Assembly: GCA_944384505.1 (NCBI GenBank)
Contig: CALWTQ010000016.1
Location: 1-56,125, forward strand
DNA length: 56,125 nt
Reading direction: 5' to 3'
Source of the DNA: an uncultured Mediterraneibacter sp.
Lineage (GTDB): Bacteria > Bacillota > Clostridia > Lachnospirales > Lachnospiraceae
A program made the translations under genes and the position numbers. This document shows positions 7,247 to 16,387 of the stretch, in pieces. The notes under the pieces are model-generated. The model was not told the DNA's origin and searched no databases. It was given only the letters and a program-made list of their open reading frames with translations. Position 1 is the stretch's first letter. Each line of letters opens with the position of its first letter.

Positions 7247-7291
7247 AAGGAGTCCGTTGTGAAATCTATTCATAGCAGACTCCTTTTTTTT
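7247..7291 (+). terminator. urt leader hairpin P1 with T-run (attenuator candidate)
   Basis: Outer stem AAGGAGTC/GACTCCTT, a symmetric 3x3 internal loop, inner stem TGTGAA/TTCATA with loop ATCTA, then a run of about eight Ts. It starts only about 10 nt after the predicted transcription start, so it would stop most transcripts unless relieved. It shares its 5' arm exactly with the second leader hairpin. Confidence 0.75.
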
Positions 7292-7333
7292 ATATCTCAA
7301 TCCGCAGAGTGCACATTGTGGGAATACCAGACA

Positions 7334-7377
7334 AAGGAGTCGTTTGCCGAAAGTTTTTTTTCGGCAGATGACTCTTT
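7334..7377 (+). promoter_or_regulatory. urt leader hairpin P2, same architecture as P1
   Basis: Outer stem AAGGAGTC/GACTCTTT (one G-T pair), a 3x3 internal loop, inner stem TGCCGAAA/TTTCGGCA with loop GTTTTT, then TTTTAA. The lower stem and the 3x3 loop repeat P1, and GACAAAGGAGTC is a direct repeat (7243 and 7330). A tandem RNA regulatory element is inferred. It does not match a riboswitch class I can name. Confidence 0.6.
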
Positions 7378-7402
7378 TAATATTCTACAGGGAGTTGAAA
7401 TT

Positions 7403-8635
7403 ATGAAAAAGAAGACAATTATATCATTATTTTTGTGTGCTGCTTTGACATTGTCAATGGCAGGATGTGGCAATTCCGAATCCGGCAGCGGGGACTCCGG
7501 CGAGGACACTGTTAAGGTAGGTATCCTTTATTCTGCAACAGGCTCCATGGCAATCAGTGAAGGAGCAGTGAAAGATGCGGAAGTACTCGCCATTGATCAG
7601 ATTAATGAAGCCGGTGGTATCCTTGGCAAACAGATCGAATATATCGAGGAAGACGGAGCGTCCGAACCATCTACTTTTGCAACAAAGGCTGAAAAGCTGG
7701 TAGATCAGGATAAAGTCAAAACAGTATTTGGATGTTGGACATCCGCTTCCCGAAAGGCGGTTAAACCTGTGTTTGAAGATTACGGCAACCTTCTCTGGTA
7801 TCCGGTTCAGTATGAAGGTATGGAATCTTCACCTAACATTATTTATACAGGAGCAGCACCGAATCAGCAGATTGTTCCGGCAATCGATTACCTGATTGAA
7901 CAGGGGTATAAAAAGTTTTTCCTCCTTGGTTCTGACTATGTATTTCCGAGGACGGCCAATATGATCATCAATGCACAGTGCAAGGCAAAGGGGGTTGAGG
8001 TAGTCGGTGAGGAATATGCACAGATGGATCAGACGGATTTCAGTTCCATTATTTCCAAGATTGAAGCTGCTCAGCCTGATGTGATTATCAATACGCTGAA
8101 CGGAACAGGAAATCTTTCCTTCTTTAAACAGATGAATGAAAAGAATTATACATCTGATGACTATATGACAATGTCCTTTTCCATCGCGGAGGAAGAAGTA
8201 AAGACAATCGGTGCGGATATTCTGAAAGGCCATATGGTTTCATGGAACTATTACATGACTACAGACACGCCGGAAAATAAAGAATTTGTAAAAGCATATC
8301 AGGATGCATATGGAAGCGACAGAGTAACGTCTGATCCTGCGGAAGCGGCATATGACGCGGTATATCTGTGGAAAGCAGCTGTGGAAAAAGCGGGAAGCTT
8401 TGAGCCGGAAGATGTAATCGCCGCAGTGGAAGCAGGAGGAATCACTTTTGACGCTCCGGAAGGCACAGTGGAGATAGACGGTGAAAACCACCATCTGATC
8501 AAGCCGGTAAGAATCGGTGTGATCGGAGCTGACGGACAGATTACCACGGTGAAAGAAACCGAGCCTGTAGTGCCGGATCCATATCTTGAATCATATGACT
8601 GGGCAGTAGAAGCAAACATCCAGCCTCTGGAATAA
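7403..8635 (+). CDS. urtA: Urea ABC transporter substrate-binding lipoprotein UrtA
   Basis: This 410-residue lipoprotein captures urea outside the membrane for the UrtBCDE importer. The start ATG 7403 follows CAGGGAG; the frame is open further upstream but lacks a signal there. The signal peptide ends in the lipobox LSMAGC (Cys about 22), followed by a Ser/Gly linker. The mature part is a type I periplasmic-binding fold of the Leu/amide-binding family, with VKVGILYSATGSMAISEGA, VFGCWTSASRKAVKPVFE and LWYPVQYEGMESSPNIIYTG as typical UrtA motifs. It is the first gene of the urea operon, and a hairpin after it may protect or limit the mRNA. Confidence 0.95.
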   Translation: MKKKTIISLFLCAALTLSMAGCGNSESGSGDSGEDTVKVGILYSATGSMAISEGAVKDAEVLAIDQINEAGGILGKQIEYIEEDGASEPSTFATKAEKLVDQDKVKTVFGCWTSASRKAVKPVFEDYGNLLWYPVQYEGMESSPNIIYTGAAPNQQIVPAIDYLIEQGYKKFFLLGSDYVFPRTANMIINAQCKAKGVEVVGEEYAQMDQTDFSSIISKIEAAQPDVIINTLNGTGNLSFFKQMNEKNYTSDDYMTMSFSIAEEEVKTIGADILKGHMVSWNYYMTTDTPENKEFVKAYQDAYGSDRVTSDPAEAAYDAVYLWKAAVEKAGSFEPEDVIAAVEAGGITFDAPEGTVEIDGENHHLIKPVRIGVIGADGQITTVKETEPVVPDPYLESYDWAVEANIQPLE

Positions 8636-8667
8636 CATATCATTCCTTTCAATGAGGAAAAGCAATG

Positions 8668-8695
8668 GATAGAGCTGTTTCATGACAGCTCTATC
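8668..8695 (+). terminator. Intercistronic hairpin between urtA and urtB
   Basis: GATAGAGCTGT and ACAGCTCTATC form an 11-bp stem with a TTCATG loop and no T-run. Between a binding-protein gene and its permease genes, such hairpins often stabilise the upstream message or give partial termination, raising binding protein over permease. The role is inferred. Confidence 0.65.
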
Positions 8696-8746
8696 TGTAT
8701 GAATGAGAAAAAACAGCAGCATTATTAACGAAAGCGAGGTATGAGC

Positions 8747-9652
8747 ATGGAACAATTTGTAAATACATTTTTTAACTGTGTAAGTCTTAGCTCCATTATC
8801 CTGCTGACATCATTAGGCCTTGCGATTACATTCGGACTTATGAAGGTAATCAATATGGCGCACGGCGAATTCCTGATGATCGGAGCATATATGACATATG
8901 TCGTGCAGAATATCTTTGAGCGCTTCTTTCCGACAGCTATTTTTAGTCTATACTATTTCTTTGCACTTATCGCAGCCTTTGTGGTGACTTTTTTCCTTGG
9001 AGCTGTTCTGGAACGGACGATCATTTCCAGACTTTATGGACGTGAAATCGACAGTCTTCTGGCTACATGGGGAATCAGTTTGATCCTGCAGCAGGCGGCC
9101 AGAAGCATCTTTGGAATGCAGGGGGTAAATGTCAGAGCCCCATCCTTTCTGAACGGAGGTATTACCATAGGGGGATGTACGTTTTCATATAATCGTATGT
9201 TCATACTCGGGCTGGTGATCGTATGTCTCATTGCTGTCTGGTATATCATGTACAGATCGACTTTCGGCAAACAGATGCGTGCCGTGATGCAGAACAGAGC
9301 AATGGCACAGTGTATGGGAATCAATTCCAAAAAGGTTGATATGATCACATTTTCTTTTGGTTCCGGTCTTGCCGGTCTCGCGGGATGTTCCGTGGCTCTG
9401 CTTGGCTCTATTGACTCAACCATCGGACAGAGTTACATTGTCAATTCTTTTATATCGGTCGTACTCGGCGGTGTAGGGAAACTGACAGGTACAGTACTCG
9501 GCTCTTCGATCATCGGGTTCGGCAGTATCGGATTTGAGAACTATACATCCGCCAGTATCGCAAAAGCAGCAGTTCTGCTGATCGTGATCATTGTTCTTCA
9601 GTTCAGGCCTCAGGGACTGTTTTCAGTGAAGAGCAGAAAGCTTGATGAGTAA
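8747..9652 (+). CDS. urtB: Urea ABC transporter permease UrtB
   Basis: This 301-residue polytopic membrane protein of the LivH type is one of the two urea channel subunits. ATG 8747 lies 7 nt after GCGAGG; ATG 8741 would be too close. It has about eight hydrophobic segments. Recognisable motifs include GLAITFGLMKVINMAHGEF, typical of LivH/UrtB N-termini, and VLGGVGKLTGTVLGS near the C-terminus. It follows urtA by about 110 bp and precedes urtC by 14 bp. The UrtB identity rests mainly on context with urtA and the urease genes. Confidence 0.92.
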   Translation: MEQFVNTFFNCVSLSSIILLTSLGLAITFGLMKVINMAHGEFLMIGAYMTYVVQNIFERFFPTAIFSLYYFFALIAAFVVTFFLGAVLERTIISRLYGREIDSLLATWGISLILQQAARSIFGMQGVNVRAPSFLNGGITIGGCTFSYNRMFILGLVIVCLIAVWYIMYRSTFGKQMRAVMQNRAMAQCMGINSKKVDMITFSFGSGLAGLAGCSVALLGSIDSTIGQSYIVNSFISVVLGGVGKLTGTVLGSSIIGFGSIGFENYTSASIAKAAVLLIVIIVLQFRPQGLFSVKSRKLDE

Positions 9653-9666
9653 GGAGGAGAAGAAAT

Positions 9667-10746
9667 ATGAGAATAAAAAATAAGGGCTATCATATCTGTT
9701 TTGCGATTATTGTGGTCCTGCTGATTCTTGCGCCGCTTCTGTTGTCAGCCGGAGTGATCACAAGCAGTTCATTTATTTTGTTTCTCGGGAAATGTATCGC
9801 ATTTTCCATTGTGGCCATCGGGCTGGATCTCATCTGGGGATATACGGGAATCCTGTCTCTTGGCCATGGACTGTATTTTGCTCTGGGAGGCTACGCCATG
9901 GCAATGTTTCTCAAGCTTCAGACAACAAACGGCAGGATTGTGTCATTTATGCAGACTGGTGGTATGACAGAGCTTCCGGCGGTCTGGAGACCGTTTCTGC
10001 ATATGGGACCGGCTATGGTTTTGGTAATACTGGGACCGGCTGTGCTATCCGGCGTGATCGGGTTTTTTATTTTCAGAAACCGTATCAAAGGAGTTTATTT
10101 TTCCATTATCTCTCAGGCATTGACCTGGGCCGCCTACTCTCTGTTTACAGGTCTTCAGTCTTATACCGGGGGAAATGTGGGAATCACGGAGATCACTTCT
10201 TTGCTTGGAAGTATTAAAGGAGACGCTAACAGAGGGAAAATGTTTCTTCTGTTCTATATATCTGTCGCCATCCTGGTGCTGATCTATATACTGTCCAGTT
10301 TCCTGACACAGACAAAATTCGGTAAACTGCTCATCGCGATCCGGGACGGCGAGAACAGGACTTATTTTTCAGGGTACTGTGTCAGTCGTTACAAAAATTT
10401 CGTTTATGTCCTGTCGGCTGTTTTTGCGGCGATTGCAGGTGCCATATTTGTAAACTTTAACGGATCGATCACACCGGCACAGATGACGATTTCCTATTCC
10501 ATTACAATGGTAATCTGGGTTGCGGTAGGCGGAAGAGGTACTCTGGTTGGAGCAGTGCTTGGAGCTTTCCTGATCAATCTGTGTGACTATAACTTTTCCT
10601 CCGGGACAATGGTGGAAATCTGGCAGTATATCCTTGGAGCAATATTTGTTGTGACGATTCTTTTTTTCAAGGGAGGTCTTGTGGGAATCGTCAGAGATCA
10701 GCTGCCTGTCTGGATGAAAAAAGTGACACGTAAGGAGGCGGAATAG
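9667..10746 (+). CDS. urtC: Urea ABC transporter permease UrtC
   Basis: This 359-residue polytopic membrane protein of the LivM type forms the second channel subunit with UrtB. The start follows AAGGAGGAG. Motifs include DLIWGYTGILSLGHGLYFAL, GVYFSIISQALTWAAYSLF and WVAVGGRGTLVGAVLGAFL, all usual for UrtC. The length is typical. It ends one base before the urtD start, so the genes are tightly coupled. Confidence 0.93.
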   Translation: MRIKNKGYHICFAIIVVLLILAPLLLSAGVITSSSFILFLGKCIAFSIVAIGLDLIWGYTGILSLGHGLYFALGGYAMAMFLKLQTTNGRIVSFMQTGGMTELPAVWRPFLHMGPAMVLVILGPAVLSGVIGFFIFRNRIKGVYFSIISQALTWAAYSLFTGLQSYTGGNVGITEITSLLGSIKGDANRGKMFLLFYISVAILVLIYILSSFLTQTKFGKLLIAIRDGENRTYFSGYCVSRYKNFVYVLSAVFAAIAGAIFVNFNGSITPAQMTISYSITMVIWVAVGGRGTLVGAVLGAFLINLCDYNFSSGTMVEIWQYILGAIFVVTILFFKGGLVGIVRDQLPVWMKKVTRKEAE

Positions 10747-10747
10747 T

Positions 10748-11527
10748 ATGGCAAATGAAAATGTACTTGAAATAAAAGATATCACTGTTGACTTTGACGG
10801 ATTCTGTGCTCTGCTGCGGGTAAATGTAAATGTGAGGAGACATTCTATTCACTTTTTTATCGGTCCAAACGGAGCCGGGAAGACAACCCTTCTTGATATT
10901 ATCTGTGCCAAAACGGCGCCCACTTCCGGCGTCTGTATGTTTTATCCGGAGGGAAGAAAGCCTGTAAAGCTGACGGGGATGAAAGAGTACAAAATTGTCG
11001 GAGAGGGGATTGGACGAAAATTTCAGGTCCCATCTGTATTTGTAAATCTGAGCGTTATGGACAATATGATTTTGTCGCTGAAAGGGAACAAGGGAGTGCT
11101 GCAGTCTGTTTTCTTCCGTCTGTCCAAAGAGGAAGAAGAGCAGATCAATGAGGTGCTCAGGACCATTGATCTGCTGGACAAAAAAGATGAAAAAGCCGGA
11201 TCTCTCGCGCACGGTCAGAAACAGTGGCTGGAGATCGGTATGCAGCTGGTTCAGAAACCGGAGATCATTATGCTTGATGAACCAGCTGCCGGAATGGGGA
11301 AACCCGAGACGTTCAAGTCCGGCGAAATTCTGAAAAAGATCAAGGAAACCTGTACAATCCTTGTGGTGGAACATGACATGGAATTCGTAAAGCAGATTTC
11401 CGATAAGGTTACTGTACTCCATGAAGGAAAAGTCCTGATCGAGGGAACCTGCGATGAGGTGCTGGCCGATCAGACTGTTCAGGCCGTATATCTTGGAAGA
11501 GGAGGGGAAAGAAATGCTGAAGATTAA
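10748..11527 (+). CDS. urtD: Urea ABC transporter ATPase UrtD
   Basis: This 259-residue cytosolic ATPase powers urea import with UrtE. It shows Walker A GPNGAGKTT (about residues 41-49), the signature LAHGQKQWLEIGM typical of UrtD, Walker B IIMLDEPAAGM and the switch VVEHDMEFV. The C-terminal part is the LivG-like extension. It overlaps urtE by 14 bp, which suggests translational coupling and equal amounts of the two ATPases. Confidence 0.94.
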   Translation: MANENVLEIKDITVDFDGFCALLRVNVNVRRHSIHFFIGPNGAGKTTLLDIICAKTAPTSGVCMFYPEGRKPVKLTGMKEYKIVGEGIGRKFQVPSVFVNLSVMDNMILSLKGNKGVLQSVFFRLSKEEEEQINEVLRTIDLLDKKDEKAGSLAHGQKQWLEIGMQLVQKPEIIMLDEPAAGMGKPETFKSGEILKKIKETCTILVVEHDMEFVKQISDKVTVLHEGKVLIEGTCDEVLADQTVQAVYLGRGGERNAED

Positions 11528-12206
11528 GAATATCGACTCTTATTACGGGGAGAGCAGGATCATTTCTTCCCTTTCCCTGGATGTGGATAAAGGAAAGATT
11601 GTCTGCCTGATCGGACGCAACGGAGTAGGAAAAAGTACAACTCTCAAGAGCATTATGGGACTGGTGAGGACCCCGAAAGGCAGCATTCTGCTGGATGGAG
11701 AAGAGATCATAAAAACTCCCACTTATAACAGAGTAAGAAAAGGAATCGGATATGTGCCGCAGGGACGTGATATTTTCCCACAGATGACAGTGTATGAAAA
11801 CCTGATGCTGGGGCTTCAGGCAAAAGGCAGTAAAAAGGAAATGCCGGAATATATCTACAAGCTTTTTCCGATTTTAAAAAAATTTGAAAAAAGAAAAGGA
11901 GGAGATCTTTCCGGAGGACAGCAGCAGCAGCTGGCCATTGCAAGAGCCCTTGTCACAGAGCCCAAAATCCTGATTCTGGATGAGCCGACGGAAGGAATTC
12001 AGCCTTCAGTCATTCAGGATATCGGCAATGTGATCCGGAAGATCAACAGTGAACTGGGGCTGACTGTCCTGATCGTTGAGCAGTATCTGGATTTTGTGCT
12101 CGGCATCTCGGATTATCTGTATCTGATGGAAAAGGGAGAGATCATAATTCAGGGAAATACAGCGGAGCTTGATGCCAAAGAAGTACAGGACAAAATGACG
12201 CATTAA
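11514..12206 (+). CDS. urtE: Urea ABC transporter ATPase UrtE
   Basis: This 230-residue LivF-type ATPase is the second nucleotide-binding subunit. ATG 11514 follows GAGGGGAAAG inside the urtD end; a longer in-frame start has no family support. Motifs: Walker A GRNGVGKSTT, signature LSGGQQQQLAIARAL, and ILILDEPTEGIQPSVI, whose GIQPS ending is characteristic of UrtE. It is followed by the urease structural genes after 16 bp, so urea import and hydrolysis are one transcription unit. Confidence 0.95.
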   Translation: MLKIKNIDSYYGESRIISSLSLDVDKGKIVCLIGRNGVGKSTTLKSIMGLVRTPKGSILLDGEEIIKTPTYNRVRKGIGYVPQGRDIFPQMTVYENLMLGLQAKGSKKEMPEYIYKLFPILKKFEKRKGGDLSGGQQQQLAIARALVTEPKILILDEPTEGIQPSVIQDIGNVIRKINSELGLTVLIVEQYLDFVLGISDYLYLMEKGEIIIQGNTAELDAKEVQDKMTH

Positions 12207-12222
12207 AAAGGAGTGAAGGGAT

Positions 12223-12921
12223 ATGCATTTAACACCGAGAGAGCGGGAACGGCTGATGCTCCATTATGCAGGAGAACTGGCTGCATCCAGAAAAGAACGT
12301 GGATTAAAACTGAATTATCCGGAAGCCATTGCATATATATCGGCACAGCTTCTGGAACGGGCGCGCGAAGGGGCGAGCGTGACGGAACTGATGCGGCTTG
12401 GGACCAGACTGCTGACGGCGGATGATGTGATGGAAGGTATTCCCGAAATGATCGGGGAGATCCAGCTTGAGGCTACGTTCCCGGACGGGACTAAGCTTGT
12501 GACCGTTCATTCTCCCATCCGGGATGGAAAGAAGCCGGATCGGACACCCGGAGAATATTTCTTTGATGATGATGAGCTTGTGATCAATGAAGGAAAAGAT
12601 ACGGTGGAAATCAGTGTGACAAATACGGCGGACAGACCCTGTCAGGTCGGTTCCCACTATCACTTTTTTGAAGTGAACAGACAGCTTCTGTTCAACCGGC
12701 ATCTGTCTTATGGTATGAGACTGGATATTCCTGCAGGTACGGCAGTACGTTTTGAGCCGGGAGAAACCAAACGTGTGCGTCTGGTTGAAATCGGGGGATC
12801 CCGAAACGGTTATGGCCTGAACGATCTTGTGAATGGGAATTTTGACGAAGAATCTGTTCGCGAAGCGGCTCTGGAAAAGGCCGGAAAAGAAGGTTTTAAG
12901 GGGGTGGATACAGATGTTTAA
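12223..12921 (+). CDS. ureAB: Urease gamma-beta fusion subunit (UreA-UreB fused)
   Basis: This 232-residue protein joins the gamma (about residues 1-100: [20 protein letters not shown], ITxLMRLGxxLLTxDDVMEG-like) and beta subunits (about 110-225: [55 protein letters not shown]). In most bacteria these are separate genes; the fusion is best known from Helicobacter, where the product is called UreA. With UreC it builds the urease that splits urea to ammonia and CO2. The start follows AAAGGAG. It overlaps ureC by 8 bp. Confidence 0.95.
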   Translation: MHLTPRERERLMLHYAGELAASRKERGLKLNYPEAIAYISAQLLERAREGASVTELMRLGTRLLTADDVMEGIPEMIGEIQLEATFPDGTKLVTVHSPIRDGKKPDRTPGEYFFDDDELVINEGKDTVEISVTNTADRPCQVGSHYHFFEVNRQLLFNRHLSYGMRLDIPAGTAVRFEPGETKRVRLVEIGGSRNGYGLNDLVNGNFDEESVREAALEKAGKEGFKGVDTDV

Positions 12922-14626
12922 GATGAGTAGAAAACAATATGCAGACATGTATGGTGCCACCGAGAAGGACAGGATCCGTCTGGCGGACACTTCTCTGATT
13001 ATTGAGGTGGAAACGGATCTTACGGTGAAGGGCGACGAAGCAAAATTCGGAGGCGGAAAATCACTGCGTGACGGTATGGGCCAGTCCTGCAATATCCCGG
13101 ATAAGGACTGTCCGGATACTGTGATCACCAATGCGGTCATCATTGACTATACAGGAATCGTAAAGGCAGATGTGGGGATCAGGAACGGAAAGATATGCGG
13201 CGTCGGAAAAGCCGGGAACCCAGATATTATGGACGGCGTATCCCCGGAACTGGTCGTAGGTTCCGGTACGGAAGTGATCGCAGGCGAGGGGTTGATCCTG
13301 ACGGCAGGAGGGATCGATACCCATATCCATTTTATCAGCCCGACTCAGATCGAGACAGCGCTTTATTCCGGGATCACCACCATGATCGGGGGCGGAACGG
13401 GTCCGGCGGACGGCACGAATGCGACCACATGTACCCCGGGACGATTTCATCTGGAAAAGATGATTGAAGCGGCGGAGGATTACCCGGTAAATCTTGGATT
13501 TCTTGGAAAGGGAAACAGTTCCAGCTATGATGCCCTTGCGGAGCAGATTGAAGCAGGCGCCTGCGGACTTAAGATCCATGAAGACTGGGGAGCCACCCCG
13601 GCGGTCATCGACCGCTCGCTCCGGGCTGCCGATAACTATGACGTACAGGTATCCATCCATACGGATACGCTGAATGAAGCGGGATTTGTGGAAGATACCC
13701 TGAATGCTATTGACGGACGTACCATCCATACCTATCATACGGAAGGTGCAGGAGGCGGGCATGCCCCGGATATCATCAAGGCAGCCGCTTTCCCCAATAT
13801 TCTGCCCTCGTCCACCAATCCGACCATGCCTTTTACAGTCAATACCATAGATGAGCATCTGGATATGCTGATGGTTTGCCACCATCTGGACAGCAGAGTA
13901 AAGGAAGATGTGGCTTTTGCGGATTCCAGAATCCGGCCGGAGACGATCGCGGCGGAAGACGTGCTGCATGATATGGGCATTTTTTCCATGATGAGCAGTG
14001 ATTCTCAGGCAATGGGAAGAGTCGGAGAGGTCATCACAAGGACCTGGCAGACTGCTTCCAAAATGAAGGACCAGAGGGGGATACTTCCGGAAGACAACAG
14101 CAGAAATGATAATTACAGAGTGAAGAGATATGTAGCGAAATATACGATCAATCCGGCTGTCACACACGGGATTTCCAGATACGCAGGATCCGTGGAAACC
14201 GGAAAGCTTGCGGATCTGGTATTATGGAAACCGTCTATGTTCGGCGTAAAGCCGGAGATGATCATTAAGGGAGGATTTATCATTGCGTCCAGGATGGGAG
14301 ATGCCAATGCATCTATCCCTACGCCCCAGCCGGTTGTTTATACAAATATGTTCGGGGCGCACGGACTTGCCTGCAAACGTACCTGCGCAACATTTGTATC
14401 AAAGGCCGCGGCAGACGGCGGAATTAAAGAGAGGCTTGGACTTTCCAGAATAGTAATCCCGGTTGAAAACTGCAGAAATATCGGGAAAAAAGATATGAAA
14501 TTTAATGACAGGACCGGGGATATTCAGGTGGATCCGGATACTTATCATGTCAGCGTAGACGGAGAAAGTATTACCTGCGAAGCTGCAGAACGGCTGCCTC
14601 TGACACAGAAATATTATCTGTTTTAA
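12914..14626 (+). CDS. ureC: Urease catalytic subunit alpha UreC
   Basis: This 570-residue nickel amidohydrolase has the usual family length. ATG 12914 follows GGGGGTGG; ATG 12923 is the other option. Counting from 12914, all the active-site residues are present, shifted by three from the Klebsiella numbering: His137 and His139 (DTHIHF), Lys220 (GLKIHEDWG, carbamylated nickel bridge), His249, His275, the flap Cys322-His323 (VCHHLD) and Asp363 ([12 protein letters not shown]). The enzyme should therefore be active once it receives nickel from UreE/F/G/D encoded next. Confidence 0.97.
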   Translation: MFKMSRKQYADMYGATEKDRIRLADTSLIIEVETDLTVKGDEAKFGGGKSLRDGMGQSCNIPDKDCPDTVITNAVIIDYTGIVKADVGIRNGKICGVGKAGNPDIMDGVSPELVVGSGTEVIAGEGLILTAGGIDTHIHFISPTQIETALYSGITTMIGGGTGPADGTNATTCTPGRFHLEKMIEAAEDYPVNLGFLGKGNSSSYDALAEQIEAGACGLKIHEDWGATPAVIDRSLRAADNYDVQVSIHTDTLNEAGFVEDTLNAIDGRTIHTYHTEGAGGGHAPDIIKAAAFPNILPSSTNPTMPFTVNTIDEHLDMLMVCHHLDSRVKEDVAFADSRIRPETIAAEDVLHDMGIFSMMSSDSQAMGRVGEVITRTWQTASKMKDQRGILPEDNSRNDNYRVKRYVAKYTINPAVTHGISRYAGSVETGKLADLVLWKPSMFGVKPEMIIKGGFIIASRMGDANASIPTPQPVVYTNMFGAHGLACKRTCATFVSKAAADGGIKERLGLSRIVIPVENCRNIGKKDMKFNDRTGDIQVDPDTYHVSVDGESITCEAAERLPLTQKYYLF

Positions 14627-14652
14627 AGACATCGGGAAAGGAATGCAAGGAA

Positions 14653-15114
14653 ATGGTTGTAGATAAAATTTTGGGACATCTCGGGGAAACGGAAAAAGAA
14701 GTGGATCCGGTCCGGATTGACTGGTTTGAGCGGGATAAAAAAAGGTTAAAAAAGACATCCGCAGACGGAGTGGAAATCGGGATATGTACAGAATGTCCGC
14801 TTAATGACGGAGATATTCTATATGAAGATGAGCGGAAAATCATTGCGGTTGAGATTGCGGAAACGGATCTGATCCAGATACAGGTGAATGACATGGTTGA
14901 AATGGGGCGGCTGTGTTTTGAAATCGGAAATCGGCACCTTTCACTGGCAATCAAACCGGATTGTGTCAGAATTCCCTATGATGCTCCGACATATGAGTAT
15001 CTCAAAAAACTTGGCTTTCATGTAGAGAAAGTAAGAGAACGTTTTACAGATTACACCGAGTGCAGAGGACACGCACACAGTGTCGGCGCAGGAGGACATC
15101 ATCATGGACTGTAG
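14653..15114 (+). CDS. ureE: Urease nickel-delivery chaperone UreE
   Basis: This 153-residue metallochaperone carries Ni to the UreDFG-apo-urease complex. The N-terminal domain is beta-rich; the C-terminal domain has the SLAIKPDCVRIPYDAPTYEY region seen in the metal-binding domain of UreE. The tail ECRGHAHSVGAGGHHHGL contains five His and one Cys, a nickel-storage tail. It overlaps ureF by 11 bp. Confidence 0.93.
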   Translation: MVVDKILGHLGETEKEVDPVRIDWFERDKKRLKKTSADGVEIGICTECPLNDGDILYEDERKIIAVEIAETDLIQIQVNDMVEMGRLCFEIGNRHLSLAIKPDCVRIPYDAPTYEYLKKLGFHVEKVRERFTDYTECRGHAHSVGAGGHHHGL

Positions 15115-15769
15115 GTTGCTCCGGCTGGTTCAGAGCCTGGATCCTCTTTTCCCCATCGGAAGCTACACCTTATCCAACGGAATGGAGACCTATGTTCAGA
15201 AGAATCTGGTGCAAACCGGGGAGGACCTGGAAAAACATCTGAAGTCCTATCTGTATATGCTTTCCTATAACGATCTGGCCTTTGCGGCAAAAGCGTGGAA
15301 AGGGGAAGAGGTCACACAGCTGGATGCTTTGTGCGGTGCTCTGAGGTCGCCGTCCGAGATGCGGTCCGGAAGTATCAGGCAGTGTACCCGTTTTCTGAAA
15401 CTTCAGACAGAACTGGATGCGTATCCGGAACTGGAACACTACCGGAACCTGACAGTACAGGGAGTATGTGACGGACATTACTGTATTGCAGTGGGGCTGT
15501 TTATAAAAGAAACAGGAACAGATGTGAAGACGGCTCTGGAATTGTATGCTTACAGTATTCTGTCATCCATGGCAAATCATGCGGCAAAATTGATTCCGCT
15601 TCGGCAGCTGGACGGACAGAAAGCCCTTCTGGAGGCAGAAAAGGGAATACCGGACGCGGTCAGGACGGCAATGAATGTGGAGACAGAAGAACTGGGAGTT
15701 TCCGGATGCGGATTTGACATCCGTTCCATGCAGCATGAAAAATTATATTCAAGATTATATATATCGTAG
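15104..15769 (+). CDS. ureF: Urease accessory protein UreF
   Basis: This 221-residue all-helical accessory protein docks on UreD and recruits UreG during nickel insertion. ATG 15104 lies 8 nt after GGAGG, inside the end of ureE. The N-terminus LLRLVQSLDPLFPIGSYTLS matches the conserved UreF LxxxDPxFPxGxYxxS motif. The conserved SSMANHAAKLIPLRQLDGQK helix is near the C-terminus. It is followed by ureG after 9 bp. Confidence 0.94.
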   Translation: MDCRLLRLVQSLDPLFPIGSYTLSNGMETYVQKNLVQTGEDLEKHLKSYLYMLSYNDLAFAAKAWKGEEVTQLDALCGALRSPSEMRSGSIRQCTRFLKLQTELDAYPELEHYRNLTVQGVCDGHYCIAVGLFIKETGTDVKTALELYAYSILSSMANHAAKLIPLRQLDGQKALLEAEKGIPDAVRTAMNVETEELGVSGCGFDIRSMQHEKLYSRLYIS

Positions 15770-15778
15770 GAGAGAAAA

Positions 15779-16387
15779 ATGTCATATGTAAAAATCGGCG
15801 TCGGCGGACCGGTCGGATCGGGGAAAACGGCTCTGATCGAACGCCTGACGAGAAAAATGTCGAAAGAATACAGTATCTGCGTCGTTACCAATGATATTTA
15901 TACGAAAGAGGATGCGGAATTCCTGATCAAAAATTCCGCCCTCCCGGCGGAGCGGATCGTCGGTGTGGAAACAGGAGGATGTCCGCATACGGCAATCCGT
16001 GAGGACTGTTCCATGAACCTGGAAGCTGCGGAAGAAATGGCCGGAAAATTTCCGGATGTCCAGATTATTTTCATTGAAAGCGGAGGAGATAACTTAAGCG
16101 CAACCTTTTCTCCGGATCTTGCGGATGCTTCCATCTATGTGATTGATGTGGCGCAGGGAGAAAAAATTCCGAGAAAAGGAGGACCGGGAGTGATGCGGTC
16201 GGATCTTCTTGTGATCAATAAAACGGATCTTGCTCCCATGGTCGGAGCCAGTCTGGAAGTGATGGCTTCGGATTCCAGGCGTATGCGTGACGGACGCCCG
16301 TTTCTGTTTACAAATCTGATAAGCATGGAAGGGGTAGACGACGTAATAAACTGGATCAAGCGGGATGTGTTATTTGAGGGATTATAA
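15779..16387 (+). CDS. ureG: Urease accessory GTPase UreG
   Basis: This 202-residue SIMIBI-class GTPase couples GTP hydrolysis to nickel insertion. Motifs: P-loop [13 protein letters not shown] (residues about 8-20), [34 protein letters not shown] with the conserved nickel-binding [20 protein letters not shown] and the guanine-specificity INKTDLAP. The stop shares one base with the ureD start (TAATG), a sign of coupling. Confidence 0.97.
   Translation: MSYVKIGVGGPVGSGKTALIERLTRKMSKEYSICVVTNDIYTKEDAEFLIKNSALPAERIVGVETGGCPHTAIREDCSMNLEAAEEMAGKFPDVQIIFIESGGDNLSATFSPDLADASIYVIDVAQGEKIPRKGGPGVMRSDLLVINKTDLAPMVGASLEVMASDSRRMRDGRPFLFTNLISMEGVDDVINWIKRDVLFEGL

Noticed and set aside
7247-7377. Guanidine-II (mini-ykkC) riboswitch as explanation of the two urt leader hairpins
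   Set aside because: That class has ACGR loops; here the loops are ATCTA and GTTTTT.
7199-7402. Upstream extension of the urtA frame
   Set aside because: It would cover the promoter and both leader hairpins and would put 68 residues before a clear lipoprotein signal.
13061-14167. 368-codon minus-strand ORF opposite ureC
   Set aside because: It shadows a fully conserved ureC, and its translation is rich in His, Arg and Cys without domain features.
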